DNA from: an uncultured Bdellovibrio sp.
Lineage (GTDB): Bacteria; Bdellovibrionota; Bdellovibrionia; Bdellovibrionales; Bdellovibrionaceae
NCBI GenBank assembly: GCA_946480995.1
Contig: CAMLMF010000076.1
Location: forward strand, 1-9,181
Direction: 5' to 3'
DNA: 9,181 bases
Below, in pieces: positions 7,135-9,181 of the stretch. Position numbers and translations under genes: made by a program. The notes under the pieces are model-generated. The model did not search any database. It saw nothing but the letters and a program-made list of their open reading frames with translations, and had not been told where the DNA came from. Positions within the stretch are counted from its first letter, which is position 1, and every line of letters begins with the position of its first letter.

Positions 7135-7533
7135 ATGGCAGCAGACGACGTTAGAAATTTTATGGGTTATCTTTGGATTCGCCAAGAAGATGGCGTGATT
7201 ACAATTGGTATCAACGAAGACGGCCTAGAGGATTTCGAAGAAATCACGTCTGTTGAACTTCCTGCAGAACAAGAAAAAATTGACGCTGACGTTGTCATCG
7301 GAACACTTGAAACTGATGACGGTCCTTTGGATATTTATTCTCCAGTTTCTGGAACAGTGATCGAAGTAAACTCGCAAGTTATCGAAGAACCCTCTTTGAT
7401 TATCGAAGACCCGTACGAAGAAGGCTGGTTGGTGCGCATTGAAGCCGACGAAGACCTTGATGAAGACGAGGACGAAGATGATGAAGACGATGATGATGAC
7501 GAAGACGACGATTTAGATGAAGATGAAGACTAA
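7135..7533 (+). CDS. GcvH-like protein lacking the lipoyl lysine, with an Asp/Glu-rich C-terminal tail
   Basis: Residues 12-103 follow glycine cleavage H protein: YLWIRQEDGVITIGI matches the HEWLR...YTVGIT start, VELP at 40-43 matches VDLP, and DIYSPVSGTVIEVN (66-79) plus EDPYEEGWLVRI (91-102) are nearly family consensus. True H proteins carry ESVKAxSD with lipoate on the Lys. The ungapped alignment here is E59-T-D-D62-G-P-L-D66, so the Lys is Asp and the protein cannot be lipoylated there. The usual C-terminal helix is replaced by residues 105-132, 26 of 28 of which are Asp or Glu. The start has AGGGA 5 nt upstream. It stands alone between a hairpin and a strong terminator, with no gcvT or gcvP nearby. 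It is not expected to work in glycine cleavage; a binding or regulatory role is guesswork. Confidence 0.9.
   Translation: MAADDVRNFMGYLWIRQEDGVITIGINEDGLEDFEEITSVELPAEQEKIDADVVIGTLETDDGPLDIYSPVSGTVIEVNSQVIEEPSLIIEDPYEEGWLVRIEADEDLDEDEDEDDEDDDDDEDDDLDEDED
7447..7530 (+). repeat. GAY/GAR codon tract encoding an acidic tail
   Basis: Twenty-eight consecutive codons of the GcvH-like gene are almost all GAC, GAT, GAA or GAG; the exceptions are two Leu codons. The mix of synonymous codons is irregular, so this is selected or expanded acidic protein sequence rather than a simple DNA microsatellite. The tract is nevertheless a candidate for length variation between strains. Confidence 0.8.
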
Positions 7534-7535
7534 AT

Positions 7536-7565
7536 AAAAAGCCCCGATGAAAATCGGGGCTTTTT
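7536..7565. terminator. Strong bidirectional Rho-independent terminator
   Basis: AAAAAGCCCCGAT pairs perfectly with ATCGGGGCTTTTT around a GAAA tetraloop (7549-7552). The five T residues at 7561-7565 serve the plus strand, and the five A residues at 7536-7540 supply the U-run on the minus strand. It starts 2 nt after the GcvH-like stop and lies 13 nt beyond the stop of the convergent DUF1328 gene, so it can terminate both. Confidence 0.95.
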
Positions 7566-7578
7566 GCTATCTAGAGCG

Positions 7579-7752
7579 CTACTTTTGCCCGCGCTTACTG
7601 ACCAGATTGACGATAAAGCTGATCACAGCTAATGCCAAGAATACCATCAAAAGAATTCGCCCAATTTCCATCGACATCCCGGCAATACCAGATGCACCGA
7701 AAATAAAAGCGACGACGGCGATAATAAAAAATATGATTGCGGCTCTTAACAT
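7579..7752 (-). CDS. DUF1328 (YtjA-like) small membrane protein
   Basis: A 57-residue protein with two hydrophobic segments: about 2-24 (LRAAIIFFIIAVVAFIFGAS) and about 33-50 (ILLMVFLALAVISFIVNL). They are joined by the short loop GIAGMSMEIGR, and the C-terminus is basic (SKRGQK). This is the recognisable DUF1328/YtjA pattern of small inner-membrane proteins; their function is not established, though relatives are often described as stress-associated. The start is ATG at 7750-7752, with GGGAGG 5 nt upstream; an in-frame codon at 7779 would add nine non-conserved residues. It is convergent with the GcvH-like gene and shares its terminator, and divergent from the permease gene. A CATAAT -10-like hexamer lies about 25 nt upstream of the start without a good -35. 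Confidence 0.9.
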   Translation of the reverse strand: MLRAAIIFFIIAVVAFIFGASGIAGMSMEIGRILLMVFLALAVISFIVNLVSKRGQK

Positions 7753-7887
7753 GTGGACCTCCCTGTGTCTCAGCTTCATTATGCCTTTTCAATTTTAGAT
7801 AAATACCTGAATCAGCAGAACTGACAAAACTCAATGACCGGACGTGATTTTTGGCACATAGTTATCAGACATCAAGGCTTGGGGCTT

Positions 7888-8781
7888 ATGACTACGCGTT
7901 TTGAAAATCTTATTCTTTATTCAATTTGCACCGCGATCTGGGGTTCCACTTGGTTGGTGATTACTTTTCAAATCGATGCGGCCTCCCCACTGACTTCCGT
8001 CTTTTGGCGCTTTCTTTTAGCAACGGGAATACTTTTAGGTTTTTGCTTTTATAAAAAACAGAACTTAAAATATTCAAAAAAAGAACACCTGCTTTTTGCC
8101 GGACAAGGCATCTTAATGTTTTCAATCAACTATATGCTGACCTATATCGCTGAAACGATGATCAGTTCTGGTTTGGTTGCCTTAAGTTTTACGGCGTTGG
8201 TTTACTTCAATATGTTCGGAATGCGCTTATTTTTTAAAAAGCCCATTCAAAAGAATGTCATCCTTGGTTCTGTACTGGGTGGCTTGGGTATTGTCTTCAT
8301 TTTCTTAAATGAAATTCTTCACTTTGACCCCAGCTCAAAAACTGTTCTTGGCTTACTGGTCGGATTTTTAGGAACTATCGCGGCCTCTTCGGGCAATATG
8401 ATTGCGCAAAAAAGTTACCAGCTGCGTATTCCCATTGTTGCCACAAATACATTTGGAATGCTTTACGGCAGCCTTTTCACCCTGCTGGTGATCTTCATAC
8501 ACGGGGACTCTTTGGCGATTCCTTTAAATGCACGGTTTTTAGGGGCTCTTTTGTATTTAGCTCTTTTTGGGTCTGTGATCGCTTTTGGTGCCTATTTATC
8601 TTTGGCTGGAAAAATTGGCGCAGAAAAAGCCGCCTATACCAGTGTGATTTCCCCGGTCATTGCTTTGATTCTTTCAAGTTTCTTTGAGAACTTTCAGTGG
8701 ACCCCGTACATTGTTACCGGGGTCTTATTGTGTTTACTAGGGAATATTTTAACCCTGACCAAATCAATCAAGAAGGTTTAG
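7888..8781 (+). CDS. DMT-superfamily permease with two EamA domains
   Basis: A 297-residue inner-membrane protein with about ten hydrophobic helices arranged as two EamA repeats (roughly residues 8-140 and 150-290). It opens with the family hallmark AIWGSTW at 16-22; the second repeat begins near LLVGFLGTIAASSGN and ends with SVISPVIALILSSFF followed by a final helix and a basic tail. Members export or import metabolites, drugs or amino-acid derivatives; the substrate cannot be read from sequence. I prefer ATG at 7888, which has GGGG about 4 nt and AAGG about 10 nt upstream, over ATG at 7834, which has no ribosome-binding site and adds 18 polar residues. It stands alone, converging with the chemoreceptor gene with only 5 bp between the stops. 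Confidence 0.92.
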   Translation: MTTRFENLILYSICTAIWGSTWLVITFQIDAASPLTSVFWRFLLATGILLGFCFYKKQNLKYSKKEHLLFAGQGILMFSINYMLTYIAETMISSGLVALSFTALVYFNMFGMRLFFKKPIQKNVILGSVLGGLGIVFIFLNEILHFDPSSKTVLGLLVGFLGTIAASSGNMIAQKSYQLRIPIVATNTFGMLYGSLFTLLVIFIHGDSLAIPLNARFLGALLYLALFGSVIAFGAYLSLAGKIGAEKAAYTSVISPVIALILSSFFENFQWTPYIVTGVLLCLLGNILTLTKSIKKV

Positions 8782-8786
8782 TTCAT

Positions 8787-9181
8787 CTAGCGACGACCGA
8801 CCATGATTTGCAATTCTCCGACAAGATCCTGCATCCCTTGGGACAGATTAGAGATCTGATCACTGGTTTGCGCTACACCTTGTGCGACCTGGGCATTTTG
8901 TTGTGATGACTGATCTAATTTTGCCATAGCTTCGCCAATTAAGGTGATCCCGCGCGCTTGTTCTTGGCTGGCGCCAGCGATCTCATTGTTAATTTCCACC
9001 ACTTTTTTTGCGGACTCTAGAAGCTTATCTAAAAGAGTACCGCTTTGTTGTGCCGTCGCACTACCCTCGTTGATGGTCTGAACACTCTCTTGTATCATTT
9101 TGGATATATCTTTTGCAGAGTCTGCGCTTCTTTGTGCGAGGCTGCGAACGGCTTCAGCAACAACTGAAAAACCTTTCCCCT
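8787..9181 (-). CDS. Methyl-accepting chemotaxis protein, C-terminal signalling domain (partial, 5' end off the window)
   Basis: The open frame enters from the right edge and ends at TAG (8787-8789), giving 130 residues. It begins GKGFSVVAEAVRSLAQRSADSAKDI, the strongly conserved block just after the tip of the MCP hairpin that contacts CheA and CheW. It then continues as a long Gln/Ala/Ser-rich coiled coil (for example INNEIAGASQEQARGI), typical of the returning helix with its methylation region, and ends in VGRR. The usual EEVR reads EAVR here. The sensor domain, HAMP and membrane segments would lie beyond the window. Convergent with the permease gene; I see no terminator hairpin in the 5-bp gap. 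Confidence 0.93.
   Translation of the reverse strand, partial: GKGFSVVAEAVRSLAQRSADSAKDISKMIQESVQTINEGSATAQQSGTLLDKLLESAKKVVEINNEIAGASQEQARGITLIGEAMAKLDQSSQQNAQVAQGVAQTSDQISNLSQGMQDLVGELQIMVGRR

Noticed and set aside
7849..7866. TGGCAC in the permease upstream region as a sigma-54 -24 element
   Set aside because: The matching -12 element should carry GC (TTGCA-like) five bases on; the sequence there is TATCA, so the pair is incomplete.

Overview
The window reads as an ordinary chromosomal stretch of a Gram-negative bacterium, most probably Bdellovibrio or a close relative in the Bdellovibrionota. That assignment is inference. It rests on the SecA and zinc-ribbon protein style, type I GlnA next to GlnB, a chemoreceptor gene, and moderate GC; no rRNA is present to confirm it. 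Coding density is high and no intergenic gap exceeds about 235 bp. I see no tRNA, rRNA, CRISPR array, insertion sequence or prophage gene.

Layout: positions 1-3779 hold a minus-strand cluster read as secA (ATPase of the Sec translocase), then a zinc-ribbon protein whose TTG start directly abuts the secA stop, then an exported protein with a His/Gly-rich segment, cut by the left edge. Positions 3934-5008 hold a second minus-strand pair: a gamma-glutamylcyclotransferase-fold protein with a winged-helix-like tail, and trmL (tRNA wobble 2'-O-methylation), overlapping by 8 bp. Divergent from that pair, on the plus strand, is glnB-glnA (5244-7030), a nitrogen-assimilation operon with a visible extended -10 promoter; the uridylylation tyrosine of PII and the adenylylation tyrosine of glutamine synthetase are both kept. 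A hairpin follows glnA, and then a perfect 11-bp inverted repeat precedes a small gene for a GcvH-like protein (7135-7533). This protein has lost the lipoyl lysine and carries a tail of almost pure Asp/Glu. A strong bidirectional terminator separates it from a convergent DUF1328 membrane peptide gene (7579-7752). A DMT/EamA-family permease (7888-8781) and the 3' end of a methyl-accepting chemotaxis protein gene (8787-9181) close the window.

How the genes work together: secA and its two neighbours are probably co-transcribed and could be linked to protein export. GlnB and GlnA form the classical nitrogen-sensing and ammonia-assimilation pair. The remaining genes look functionally unrelated. 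No obvious new multi-gene system is present. The most unusual items are the non-lipoylatable GcvH-like acidic protein with its upstream inverted repeat, the cyclotransferase-like protein lacking the expected catalytic glutamate, and the SecA without a C-terminal zinc motif followed in the same frame by a zinc-ribbon gene.
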